A stretch of 64,000 nt of DNA from Larix kaempferi (Eukaryota > Streptophyta > Pinopsida > Pinales > Pinaceae): the NCBI GenBank assembly GCA_027924585.1, contig BSBM01000125.1, positions 315,001 through 379,000 of the forward strand, in the 5' to 3' direction. The stretch's first letter is position 1; every line of letters starts with the position of its first letter. Of this stretch, positions 48,796-60,290 are shown piece after piece. The notes under the pieces were generated by a model that was not told the DNA's origin, made no database searches, and saw only the letters and a list, made by a program, of their open reading frames with translations. A program made the translations under genes and the position numbers.

Positions 48796-48847
48796 TGTCT
48801 GCAATATTTCATTTCATATATGTCAGTTACTTTCCATCATTTGTGTT

Positions 48848-51253
48848 CTATTGTCCATGTTTGTTGCATCTATGGGTCATTGTTGAAGTGATAAAGTTAC
48901 AAACTGCCTTGATGAGTCCTTTACTAGGGGTTCCGTTAATTTCAATGCCTGCAATTCTGTCTACATTTTGCACGCAATAGCCTATTGACAAATACCATGT
49001 ATCTGGATGATAACCAGGAAATGCAAAGAGTAAGCAAAACACTCTACCAGAGTGAAAACATTGTTTTAAGAAAGCACTTGATCTAAATCAATGGATTAAT
49101 GAATGGAGAGGGCCATACATAGTTAAAGGAAATACTACTCTTTGATAAGTGGTTCTACCATGTATTTAACTTTGTTCATCAAAAGGATTACTATTGTACA
49201 ATTGTACTTGAAAGTCATCCACAAATAATGGCATTTACCTCTATTAGAAAGGTTGGTCCTAGTTTTACCTTTAGCTAGCTCAAGTGAGTAAGAACCATAC
49301 TCTATTTCAGCAAAATACCTTGAACATGGTTCACGACCTTTGTTGAATACCTTGAGCATGGTTCAAAACCTTACTTTCCATATGCAAATGAAAGTCCTTG
49401 AGCAATAGCTTGAGGTACAACATCTACCTAAGTTATGCAAAGGAAAGGCCTTGCATGAGTTAAAACTAAAAGGGTTTTGGTATACATGCCTTGCTTAGTT
49501 GAGTATAGCAAAGGGTCGTGTTCAAGTGGCAAGGAAAGAAGGTCCTATCCTTCTTTTGGAAGTTCTTCAAAAATATTATGAAGGTTTGGTTAAAGTCTTT
49601 ACTAGATTGTCAACTCAATAAAGCCCTAGTCAACCCCTTTAAGAGCTAAGTCTTGAAAGGTTAGTTGACTCTGATTGAAACGTCAAGCCTTTTTAGTCAT
49701 GTAAAGGACTCCGCAATGTCTCTGAGGATTCCTCGGAACCTTCATAGAGAGAATAGCTGCAGCTCCACTTTACCAACCAATCAAGCCCATTGACAGGGCA
49801 AATGAACTTTTTATCATGACGGTCTTCCACTTTACCAACCAACCAAGCCCATTGACAGGGCAAATGATCTTTTTATTGTGATGGTCTTTTTTAACCATGC
49901 TTTTTTTAATCATGCTTTTGTGATGGAAATTAAATGTTTTGTGTAGGATTGATAGACTGCAAAGGATTGTTAGGTGTGCATTTCAAATGGTACTAAATAA
50001 AATTGATGCAGCATCAATCCATTGTAAAAGCATACGCCTAAGGGCTGGTGGCTGGGACTTTCTGCAACCTGAAATTAACATGAACTATATCGGAACAGAA
50101 GCGGCTGCCACAAGGTGACTTGCTGTCGGGAATATCAACGAATCTACAATGACACTCGAGGAAAACAAGAGTTCACCTCAAGTGTTTCAATTTTATATTC
50201 AACATTCAGGGAAAATTTATTCCACATTAATTTTGAATCTATATTGATTTTACATGCTTCTTCACTGCGTTGGAACTTCCCCAACAGACCTGGTATTGAG
50301 TAGGTTGCATCAAAATAGATGGATCAGGATGGATGGTATTCCCCTTACCAATTTATCTGTACAAGGAATTGCTCATGCACATGCACTTTATATGTAGACA
50401 AATAAAGATAGACACACTCCCTGTTTTCCAAGTAGTCTGATAATTTGTCTGTCACCAATATTTGCTGCTTCTAATTTGCTTATTTTCACATACCCTGGAC
50501 AAGCATGAGTGTGATTTCATATCAAAAATACAAAATTTGCAAATGAAAGATGTGTTTCATGGTAAAATAATGTTTCTGCATTCCAGGCTCCATACATACG
50601 TTACATAAATTCACAACTTTCCATGCCAATTGCAATCATTACTGTCATGGACAGTGACTTCAAGTTACAAATAAAATGCCCCATATTGAATAAAAACAAA
50701 CAAAACATACATCAACTCGTAAAAATATGGCTCTGAACATGCCCCATTACTGTTCCTACTTTGCTTCAGAATATTGCTTCTAAGTTCTAACTAAAGAATT
50801 ATACTGAATATCAAAACAAATATCAACAACCGAATGGGCATGTGACAGGCTGTAGCACTTGTCCGCAAGACTTGTAACCATCATCCGCCCTTGAATAGAC
50901 TGCACTTGATATGAAAGGAGAGATGGCTGGTTTCGAGGACCGAGGTATAAACTCAATGGCTTATTTCATGTTACTAAGTAAAACAATTTTTGATTGCAGC
51001 AACGACTTACATTTACTCTGGAGCTGTAACCGACCTGCATCTATCTAAACAATTACATTATACACACTTAATATGAACCTATGCCAATGTAAATGATTAA
51101 AAATTCACATGAATTGGACTATTTTTGCTGCCAAAAAAATCTGTGCCTTTGATTTCTTGAAGAATATCCCAGATCATAAAGACCAACCACTTAAATTTTC
51201 TTTTGAGAATTTCTCCATTCGTTTATCCAAAGAGCAATCTCCAGAAAAGAGCA
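48848..51253. other. Spacer between Rab1 and AGD5 fragments, no recognised gene
   Basis: About 2.4 kb. A minus-strand frame at 48848-49042 (GYHPDTWYLSIGYCVQNVDR) and one at 49135-49359 look mildly protein-like but are unrecognised. A 62-bp tandem duplication lies at 49764-49888. The rest is AT-rich. Confidence 0.4.
49764..49888. repeat. 62-bp tandem duplication
   Basis: TCCACTTTACCAACCAA... begins at 49764 and again at 49826. The two copies differ at a few positions. Confidence 0.85.
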
Positions 51254-52380
51254 TTATCCTTTTGAAAATTTTCCAGCCACTAGAGAAGAAAAGTCGTAAT
51301 TGAACCCTGAGGAACTTGAAGCTTCTGGGACAAGCATTGTCGAACTTGTGTTAGCCCAGCCAGAGAAACTTGTGGCTGGTGCATTCATGGAAGAATCAGG
51401 GGACTTGTAGGACATTGCCAGTCCAGGAATAGACATATTGTACATGCTGTAAAAAGAAAATCATTTATCCATAAATATGCAAATAAAGAATATCATAAAT
51501 AATAAGAGCTTCACCCAAAATCTTGACATCTTTATGAGAAGCATTCTGAACCAACAAAAAATAAACACTTTGAAAGCTGGAAACTAATATATATGCAGCA
51601 AAGCAGTACCCTGAAGCTCCAACAGGAATTTGAGGATGTGGCAAGCTTGCTTGTACAATTCCACCTCCCCGTTAGTAAGATGAGTGTAATTTGATATTTC
51701 AGATTCAATCCATTGATAAGCAGGATCTTATATTTCAGACAGTGGAAACAAAATCCCCACCAGACTTATACTTGAGATTGACACAAGTTCAGATCAAAAA
51801 AGGAGGAAAACTTCCCACCAGGCAGAGAACCATGAATTACCTGAGTAGATGGTCGGAGTCCATTCTGTGTTCCTAGACTATTCACAGATCCTGGAAACTG
51901 AAAATTGGAATTTTGCTGAGCTTGCTCAATGGTTAATCCAAGACCATTTCCTAGTTTGATGACATTGCTATTTGGTAGCTGTTGTTGTTGAGTTAGGATC
52001 GGAGATGCTTGTTTACCAGATGATGCAATGGCAGTCATAAAAAAGGACTGCTGCTGAGCCAAAAGTGCTGCCATCTGTTGCTGATGTAATGCATATGGCG
52101 AAGACATAGTCGACTGCTTGGAAACAAAAGCACCAGTGTAAAGCCTCAAGACAGTAAAAATTATATATGACTAAACTGCAAAAAGTAGATCATGGATGCT
52201 AATCTAGTAATCACCTTTTCAAATAGGCTCATGATATCATCCTTCTTTACATCTTTTGGGAGATGGCCGTGTGACTGAGGCTGAAGTTGAGACACTTGAG
52301 AGTGTGATTGAGGCTGAGGCTAAGGCTGAGGCTGAGGCTGTGCAGTCTATTCCTAGTCACTGGTACAGTCTATCTAAAGG
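51254..52380 (-). pseudogene. AGD5-like ARF GTPase-activating protein, four 3' exons (fragment)
   Basis: Minus-strand exons with consensus splice sites: about 52380-52215 (Q/P-rich, then HLPKDVKKDDIMSLFEK), 52113-51841 (STMSSPYALHQQQMAALLAQ ... GTQNGLRPSTQ), about 51672-51610 (GGGIVQASLPHPQIPVGAS) and 51446-51254 (GMYNMSIPGLAMSYKSPDSS ... SGFNYDFSSLVAGKFSKG, stop). These correspond to the C-terminal half of plant AGD5 (NEVERSHED), an ARF-GAP of the trans-Golgi/endosome. The ARF-GAP zinc finger is missing. A TAG interrupts the PQPQ repeat of the first exon. The downstream exons keep their frame, which suggests a fairly recent fragment. Confidence 0.88.
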
Positions 52381-52792
52381 AATTTAAACTATGGATATCT
52401 TAAGGCGGGTGCATAAATATCACAGAACAAAGTGTTGGATGTCAGTAAGTTTCAACAGAATGATCAAGTAAAATCAATAATAGGCCCACCGAAATTCATG
52501 ATATTAAACATGGTTGGGAGAACTACCTAGCAAATGGTCGTAAATATGTTGTATATTGCAACTACTGTATTCTACTTTTTCCCAATAGCAATGTCAAAAA
52601 GAGTCTCGAATGAATATATTGATGGGATTTATTAAAATAAATAGAAAATATCAAAACAAAGAAAAGATAACAATTTAAATGGATGTTCTGATAGCTATTG
52701 TCAAGTGCCTGGGCTTAGCAGTGAGCACCATATAAAAACCCTTATGTATTTAAAAAAACAATAATAACAACAACAGAAACAGAAAGACTCAC

Positions 52793-53269
52793 CTAAATAA
52801 TCCTCTATATCATCATTTGAAATGCGTCCATTGGGGCCAGTACCTTTTATGCTTGAAATTGAAACCTGGAAAATGGAGACAAACAGTGTGGACCCAAGGT
52901 CGCGCAAACAAGATAAGTCAGATAATCATAAAATGATAAAAGTAATATTGAAATACCAAGTACTTATTTCTATGATAGAAGTACAATCACTAACATAATG
53001 CTTATGACAAGTAAGAAACTGACCTTATGATCTTCTGCCATTTTTCTTGCAATATGGCTAGCAAAAATGCGATCTTCTGTTTGAAGAAATGCTACACTCT
53101 TCTCTGTTTCAGGAGTTACAATAGGGCTTGGAGTGTCTTCTTTTGGTGGAGGTGGTGGAGGTGAATATTCCTTTGAAGGAACCTTTTCAATGGTAGCTCC
53201 CTGCCCCGAGGGTGTGTAGTCCTTGAGTTTTGCAATGTCATCCTCATCTTCCACCATAATTGCTATAAC
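52793..53269 (-). pseudogene. Pyruvate dehydrogenase E2 (dihydrolipoamide acetyltransferase), two internal exons (fragment)
   Basis: The minus-strand exon 53269-53024 begins after a CAG acceptor with VIAIMVEDEDDIAKLKDY, the end of the lipoyl domain. It continues through a proline-rich linker (YSPPPPPPKEDTPSP) and begins the peripheral subunit-binding domain (EDRIFASHIARKMAEDHK), with a GT donor. The exon 52865-52793 completes it (SIKGTGPNGRISNDDIEDYL), again with consensus borders. This matches plant mitochondrial PDH-complex E2. The lipoyl-lysine part, the catalytic acyltransferase domain and the transit peptide are all absent. It lies ~0.4 kb upstream of, and in line with, the AGD5 fragment. 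The frame is open in both exons. Confidence 0.88.
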
Positions 53270-53924
53270 CTGATTCAAAACCAGTACAATAAAACCTTTC
53301 GGATTTTGAATAGACCCTACCATTTCACTATACACAAAATTTTGAAATATCTAGATGCACCAACACATTCACACATTGATGTAACAATTAGAACTCCTGT
53401 CACATTGGAAGGTGAACTCCTGCCACAAACACAGAAAGAGAATGTAAAAGTTAAATATCAAAACATCAATCTTCATTAACTTACATCAAGGAAATGTAGT
53501 CCCAATCATCAATGTTAGAACGAAAAACAAAACAAAAAAAGAATCAACTGCAGGTTTCACAATCTCTACCTCAATGCTCTCAATAACTTCAATGGATGGT
53601 TGTAGTGCAATCCACATTGGAATTAGCATATTCTTAGCATGGACCTCTCTATTTAATAGAATGACATACAATCAAAGTGAATAATTTGTGCAAAAGAAAG
53701 ATAATAAGCTACCTCTAATAGAACATTAAAATGAAATAAACACCATTTTCGAGTTTACAAAATTCCCATATAGTACAAAAAGCTAAACCCCAATGACTAA
53801 TTAGCCCTACGTGTTAGAATTTAAAAAGAAAAAAAAAGTGTTTGAACTCGTAGTGAACATTTGCTAATGTTCTTGCTACATGTGCAAATTTGGGTTTCTA
53901 GAAGAGAGTTTCACAATTTGCGAT
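53270..53924. other. Spacer without recognised gene
   Basis: AT-rich. A minus-strand frame near 53486-53671 (IEVIESIEVEIVKPAVDSFF) might be intronic sequence of the E2 fragment. It does not match the preceding E2 exon. Confidence 0.4.
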
Positions 53925-55038
53925 GATACATTAAGAAGTTGAATTGAGTCTGATGTATTTTTTATGAATGCTCTGATAGACATGTGTGCAAAATGTGGGA
54001 GCATACAAAAGGCACATGAGATATTTGATAAAATGAATCAAACATATGGTGTATCCTAGACAACAATGATTTCGGGATATGCAATGCATGGAAGGAGGAA
54101 GGAAAGCCTCAAACCCTCTAAAGAAATGAAACAATCTGGCATAATCCATGACCATGTCACCTTAGTTCATGCTTTTTCTACATGCAACCATGCAGGATTA
54201 CTAGATGAGGGTTGTCAATACTTCAATCGCATGAGTGAATGCTATCACATCAAACCTACGATTGATCATTATAGTTGCATGGATTACCTCCTTGGGCATG
54301 CTGGTTGTCTAGATGAAACACAAAATTTCATTGAAAATATGCCTATAAATCCTAATACTATTGTATTGATTCTTTTGCTTGCTGCTTGTAGAATGCATAA
54401 TAATGCAGAGTTAGGAGAATGTGTGGAAGAACGGATTTTTAGTTGGACTCTAGGGACCCTGTAGCTTATGTTCTTCTATCAAACATATATGATGTAGCTG
54501 ACAAGAAGGATGACATTGAAAAGTTACATAAACTAATGAAATGCAAAAAACTAAAAACAAATGATACCGGGATGTAGTTGGATTGAGATCAACAAACAAG
54601 TGCATACTGTTGTCATTGGAGAAAGGTGATACCCATAAATGTAGAAAATATATACAATGTACGATAGGTCATATCAGGAGATGAAGGTTTTAGGTATGAT
54701 ATTCATACAAGGTTTGTGCTGAGTGATGTGAATGGAGGATAAAAAAAATTTCCTTTGTAGTGAGAAATTGGAAATTGGATTTGGGCTATTAAACACTTCT
54801 CTGGGGACAACTATTAGATTTGTCAAGAAACTTAGAGTGTGTAGATGGATTTGGGCTATTACACACTTCTCTGGGGACAACTATTAGATTTGTCAAGAAA
54901 TTCAGAGTGTGTAGATATTGTCACTCTACAATCAAAATCATCTCAAAGGTTGTAACAGTACAAGATATCCTTGTGAGGGATGCTAACTGCTATCATAATT
55001 TCAAGGATGGGAAATGCCCATGCCCATATTATTGATAA
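53925..55038 (+). pseudogene. DYW-type pentatricopeptide repeat protein, C-terminal pseudogene
   Basis: Reads SDVFFMNALIDMCAKCGSIQ, MISGYAMHGRRKESL, FSTCNHAGLLDEGCQYFNRM, KPTIDHYSCMDYLLGHAG and LLAACRMHNNAELGE, the standard PPR-to-E-domain order of plant PLS-class proteins. After stops it ends with the DYW region GTTIRFVKKFRVCRYCHSTI (the CxxCH zinc site is kept) and RDANCYHNFKDGKCPCPYY. The usual terminal DYW is replaced by YY plus a stop. Stops at 54057 and after 54464, frameshifts, loss of the deaminase HxE part and a 70-bp internal duplication mark it as dead. Family members edit or process organelle RNA. Confidence 0.9.
54777..54916 (+). repeat. 70-bp tandem duplication inside the PPR pseudogene
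   Basis: GATTTGGGCTATTA.ACACTT begins at 54777 and again at 54847. The copies (FGLLNTS/FGLLHTS ... IRFVKK) differ at only a few positions, so the duplication came after or during loss of function. Confidence 0.9.
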
Positions 55039-58000
55039 TGGTAATTGTTACCCCTCAAATTGAATGTACAATTTGAAATTTCTTTCCACCAGTTTGATGG
55101 TCTAATAGATCCACAATATATCTCAATCCAATAGAATGAAAACTTGTAAGTCAGAGGATTGTTGATCATAGTAGGGGGATCTACTATTCTATCAAATCTG
55201 AATGATATGTTTGGTTTGGGGGCACCCTGGTCACATAATATATCCACATACTTGGTTGTAGGGCAGAGCATTTTTGCATGCATCTAAATCTTTGAAGGTT
55301 TGAAGAAGACATGCTACTAAGATTTGCATGTTGATAGAGTCTTTAGATTGTCTCATCATTAAGCAATGGCTGAAGAAGTGTTGCTCTAGATCTGTGAGTT
55401 TGAGTGTTGTTAAGGAGAAAAATTTGACTGGTAACTCAAGTTTTCCTTAGATACAAGACCCTTTGCTTGTTTCCATGAAGATAATAGAAGAAGCAGAAGC
55501 ATAGATGAGATAGATGTTGGACAAAGTTTGAAACAAAAAGATGAGGGATAGGGCTATGAGGTCACCTGCAATACCCTATTATGTTACATGCATTTGTCAC
55601 CTAATAAGCATGTATTTTCCTAAGAAGATGGCCCTAATGAAGTAATTATTCAAGGCATCTTATTCTTGTATGGAGAGTTCTCTTATTTCTTATGGAACTT
55701 TGCCAATATCACTACATAATATCCACTTACAGTGGACTCATAAAAAGTGCACATCCTTTGAGTTGAACAACATACGAGGGTGATCTTTTATTTTATATGG
55801 TATCAACTATATCTCCAAATAGAACAAAATGTTGCATCCATCATTAAGGGTTTATTGCATGCATGCCTAGTTATTAGAGGAAACAATAAAGTGTTTGTTG
55901 GCAGCTTATAGTGACACGTGATTGAGAGGCTTCCAAATGACAGGGATATGCTTCTAGATAAAAATTATTTATGTACAAAACCAATGAAAAGGGATCCCAG
56001 ATATATAACCTAGATTTCCAAGTGACGAAGAACAATGATGTAAACAAGGATGCTCAATGGACCAGATGTTGATCTAGAACTGCATTTAAAGTATGTTACT
56101 GGAAGTTCCGAGACTATTTTTTAGAGCATGTAAAATCACATGAAATAACTTGAACACTTCCAATGCATCTACAAATGGATAGGATTGTCATTGTATGAAG
56201 CTAATTTTTACTTTAACATAAAATTATGATTATATTGAAGTTTTGAACTATGCCAGGCTAAACTAGATGTAGGAAACAACCCTAGATTTTAAGTTTTGGA
56301 GACCTAAATTTGTTCTGATTTATGTTTTTAACTTGAAATTGTATCTGATGACTCAATCCACACATATTTTCTAGTATCACTTTCCTCCATAAGGTGTTCA
56401 ACCATCTCCTCTTCAGAATTTGGTAATGTTTGTACACCTGATAAAATACGAGAAAGATACTAACAACAACCAGAGTAGAGCATAAGATAAGAATATTCCA
56501 GAGTTCTGAATCTTTGAAAACCATTCCAAACCGTATCATAACACAATCTACTTCTTCCATTAAAAGCTTGTAACTCAACAATAGCATGCAAACAAAGTGC
56601 AATAACAAAGAAGATTAATCACACAAATACCAGAAAAATCATCATCAAAATGGTATGTAATGCAAAGTACTAATAACTTATTAACAAGTGCAATAATGGG
56701 AACATGGCACTACCACTAAACATTAGGCATAAGGGGTAACCTTGACATTGACTAATTAGAATTAACTAATTATTGCAAAACCATAGAGGCCGACGATATT
56801 CAACAGTGGATCCTCTCAATTTTATCTAAGAATTGTATGGAAATGTTTGTTATGAATATAATTTTTGTTTTTTATCTCCAAAAATAAGATGATATCAATT
56901 TTAATGGAGCTCATGTAGTTAGAGAATTTTCACAAGTTAATAGAGTGGTTGTGTGTCAGGGTATCTTTGTAGATCACAATACAAGTTCAAAATATTGAGC
57001 TTGATGTTGGCGGGAACAAGATCCTAAATTACTAGTGCGGCGTCCTTGCACCATGAGCCACGAGCCTCCCAATCCATCTATGGTTCCCTCAATCCCCTTA
57101 CATAAATTGCACTAGAGCAATGGGTAGATCATACATAGGGTTGGCAGAGCGCTAGGAGCACCATCACAGTCATCCTCAAAGCCAAAAACAGGCAACTAAA
57201 TTAAAGAGTTCCTATGTTGGCCTTGGTGATTTTGGAAGTTGAGAAGCAATCACTGCAGGGGAATAAAACACAGTGATGGGTTCCCACATCCAAAACCACA
57301 GATGGATGGTTAGGGAGTTCCATGCAAGAATAATGAAAATGAATCTTTGGCCTCTAGCATGGTTCCTGTAGTAGCATAATATTCTAGTATTATGTTATCT
57401 ATGCTGATATTTTGGGATCTGCAGTAGCACTAGCCATTATGGCCTTTAAAAATTTTGTACTCCTTGACTTATTTGTTCAAACCAATTGGGGCTTTGATAA
57501 AAAATTTGAAAAATGTGGTAGTTAATATTGTTATTCCATAGACTTTGGGACACAGAAAGCCCTCACAACGAGTTCTTGGTTGACTGACCTTATAACCTCT
57601 TTTCCCTGCAAAAAATACTCATGTGCATATATTTTTCTATTAATAGTTACAAAGGCATTTTTATAAAACAAAAAGAAGAGGATTGGATGTGAGTACCCAT
57701 GTCTTTTTGTTGGCTTCCATCTACAACCCCCCTGTGCTACAATCATAAACATTTATCAAGTTTCAATATCGGCCTCCATTTACAAGCCTAGAGTCGAGCT
57801 CTCCCTATCCAACACACTACGCATCAGGTTCATTCAAGCAGTCAGCCTTCCATCCAAAGATTCTTACCCACGACCATGGATGTTAGGTGAGTTGGAGTCC
57901 ATTGGACTTACTCGCTCTTGTGTTTCCCTACGCAAGCATAATGTTTCCCTTTTGGTGTTATGCCATAATATTGACTCATGCATTCACAGAATTGCCAACC

Positions 58001-58119
58001 CTTGTCCACCAAGCCTGCGTGACTGCACACAAACAAGATATAAACAAAAGTTGATTTGATCTGGCTTCAGGTCAGTCTGTTGCATTTTGCAAAAAAGAGC
58101 AACAACATCCTCGACACAT
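55039..58119. other. Intergenic, no recognised gene
   Basis: About 3.1 kb of AT-rich sequence. Minus-strand frames at 55029-55283, 56282-56608 and 57531-57752 show no motif that I recognise. I see no RNA gene or LTR end. Confidence 0.4.
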
Positions 58120-59507
58120 TGTAATGTTCCCAGTTTGACCCCATGGCATTAACATTATAAATGATGTAATATTGTTATGAAATCATGGTGAGGAGCTCAA
58201 GGCCAAGGCCCCGCCATCGATTTAGTGATGCATATGGTTTGCGTGCTAGCAATGCATATTGGAAATTCAAATATCATGTAATATGCATTTTAATAAAAAT
58301 ACCCACAACTAGCTATGAAATGCAACAAAGAGATGGGGGCATGATTTCACAAGGAAATTCGGGGGGGGGGACATTCAAACCCTTGAGCCACTAGAGTCAA
58401 GCCAAGTGTCAATGAGAGAACCCATCAAACCCTCAACTACCCATGTTGACTTTTGTACCCAACCATTGATTTCTCCCAAGAGTTGGTTGGGGAAGTTAAT
58501 GCCTTGGGAATGGGGAGGTATGGCTGTCCAAAATTGGGTATGGGCAAGCCACCCTTCATGGAAAATCGTGTTGGTCTCTTTGCGCAAGAATAGAGCCACA
58601 AAATTTCTCCCTAAGCCAGGAGGCAACCATCAGTCTTGCTTCCTCACGCATCTCTAGATGCCTGGGCATTTTCCTCCATGGTTTTCTGGTTTTCCCTTCA
58701 TCTTTTACCTGGGAAGGGGCATTTTTGTATTGATTACCAGTGGGGAAGAAAACAGAACGTTTGTGAGTCTTCTTGGAGGTCGTTTAGGCCATTGGGAATG
58801 ATCCTAACCAGTGGAGAGAAATCGATTTTGCTCCCTGGGGGTTGAAATCGAATTCCACAGTTCGTTTGGGTGAATTACGAGTTGGGAGAGCCAATGTGGA
58901 CACTGTTTTGTGAACACCTCTGTTGTAAATGTGTAACCCTGTCAATGATCGTTTTGCTGTGAGAAGAAAGAGCATGTTGGGGTATGGGTAATGGGTAATC
59001 CATTGTTCTGGCTTGAGCTCAAGAATGAACATCCATTGTTCCATTGTAGCCTGATAAACCCAGCTATGGACTGGCTTGGCTCAGATGGAATGATTAATGG
59101 GTTGTGTGTGAGCTGGAATATTCCCTTTTCCTTGTGAGAATCATGCCCAGCTCGGGGGTGGCCTTCGGACGGACTCAGTATAAGCTGTCGAAGAGACTAT
59201 GGCTGGGTGGAATGTTGCAACAACATAGCTAGTTGCTTGGGCAGTTAAAAAAAAAGAAGATAAGTGTTTTTATGTCTATGTATTTACTTCTGCAATGTTT
59301 AATTAATGATTATTTTTTATATGCTGGATGAGCATGAAGTGTGTGTGTGGATTAGTTTTAAATTCCGTTGTCCATATTGACTAATTGTATCTGCACACCA
59401 ATGTTAAATTCTTATGATTTTAATTAATGGGATGAGCTTTATGAAATGACCAGATTTGAGTGCCATGTTCCCTTCCTTGCATTGGGTTAGCAGGTGGGTA
59501 CATTACA
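58120..59507 (+). mobile_element. 5' LTR (1.39 kb) of a third LTR retrotransposon
   Basis: Starts TGTAATGTTCCC at 58120 and ends GGGTACATTACA at 59507. TGTAATG and CATTACA form a perfect 7-bp terminal inverted repeat, and a Met-type primer site follows after two bases. A G-run occurs near 58363-58370. At 59049-59085 it holds one diverged copy of the CCTGATAAACCCAG hairpin motif that is arrayed at 63.7-64 kb. The element's 3' LTR is not in the window. Confidence 0.75.
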
Positions 59508-59509
59508 AT

Positions 59510-59526
59510 TTGGTATCAGAGCTGCT
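59510..59526 (+). promoter_or_regulatory. Primer binding site of the third LTR element
   Basis: TTGGTATCAGAGCTGCT lies two bases after the LTR end. It is of the initiator Met tRNA type. Confidence 0.8.
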
Positions 59527-59659
59527 GGTTGCAGCATTGGGCCTCTATGGGCCAAATCCAATTACAAGTCATCACTGACAGGAAGAAAGTTTTCAAATTT
59601 TTCCTAACTCTATTTGAAAATTTTGTTTAAAATTTTTTTTTTGTTTAGGTCTGTTTCAG

Positions 59660-60290
59660 AAAGAATTCCCGAATGTCTTCCGCAACTGCGGAAGCATTCA
59701 GCGAATTGCTCCGAAACTGCGGAAGCATTCCGCGAGTTTTTCCGCAACGTGGAGGAGTTTGGGAAGTCGCCCCGAAATTTGCGGAAGGAACTCTCTTCCG
59801 AAATTTGCGGGAGGAATTCTCTTCCGAAATTTGCGGAAGGATTCCGCGAGTTGTCCCGCAACGCGGAAAAATTCGGCGAAATGCTCCGAAAAAGCAGAAA
59901 ATTTTCTAAGTGTTTGGCGTCGAAAGGAAAATTTCGGAAGGAATTCTCTTCCAAAATTGCGGAAGGATTCTGCGAATCGTTCCGCAACGCGGAAGACTTC
60001 GGCGAAACGTTCCGCAACTGCGGAAGACTTCGGCGAATCGTTCCGCAATTGCGGAAGCATTCCGCAAAACCGCCCGAAACCGGGGAAGCATTCCGCGAAC
60101 GGCTCCGAAACGGCGGAAGCCTTCGCCGAATGGTTCCGCAACGGAAGCCTTCGCCGAATGGCTCCGCAATTGCGGGAGCATTCTCCGAATGGCTCCGCAG
60201 TTGCAGGAGCATTCACCAAATTGCTCTGCAATTGCAGTAGCATTCGGTGAATCGCCCCGCAATTGCGGAAGCGTTCGGAGAACCGGCTCG
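59660..60290. repeat. GC-rich array of palindromic TTCCGCA-TGCGGAA motifs (~31-bp period)
   Basis: The perfect palindrome TTCCGCAATTGCGGAA (e.g. 60041-60056) and variants (TTCCGCAACTGCGGAA at 59678-59693, TTCCGCAACGCGGAA, CTCCGCAGTTGCAGGAG) recur throughout. Toward the right end they come every 30-31 bp (about 60132, 60162, 60193, 60224, 60255), joined by AGCATTCGGCGAAT-like linkers. Frames of 118-234 codons are open in five of six frames because the repeat lacks stop codons. A ~31-bp period would shift the frame each unit, so I do not call a gene. Confidence 0.88.

Noticed and set aside
47000-54000. Exact Helitron or MULE borders around the captured exons
   Set aside because: I looked for CTRR ends with a hairpin and for long inverted repeats and found none convincing, so no borders are claimed.
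56282-56608. 108-codon minus-strand frame with a hydrophobic stretch
   Set aside because: A single hydrophobic segment in AT-rich DNA with no homology that I recognise. Probably chance.
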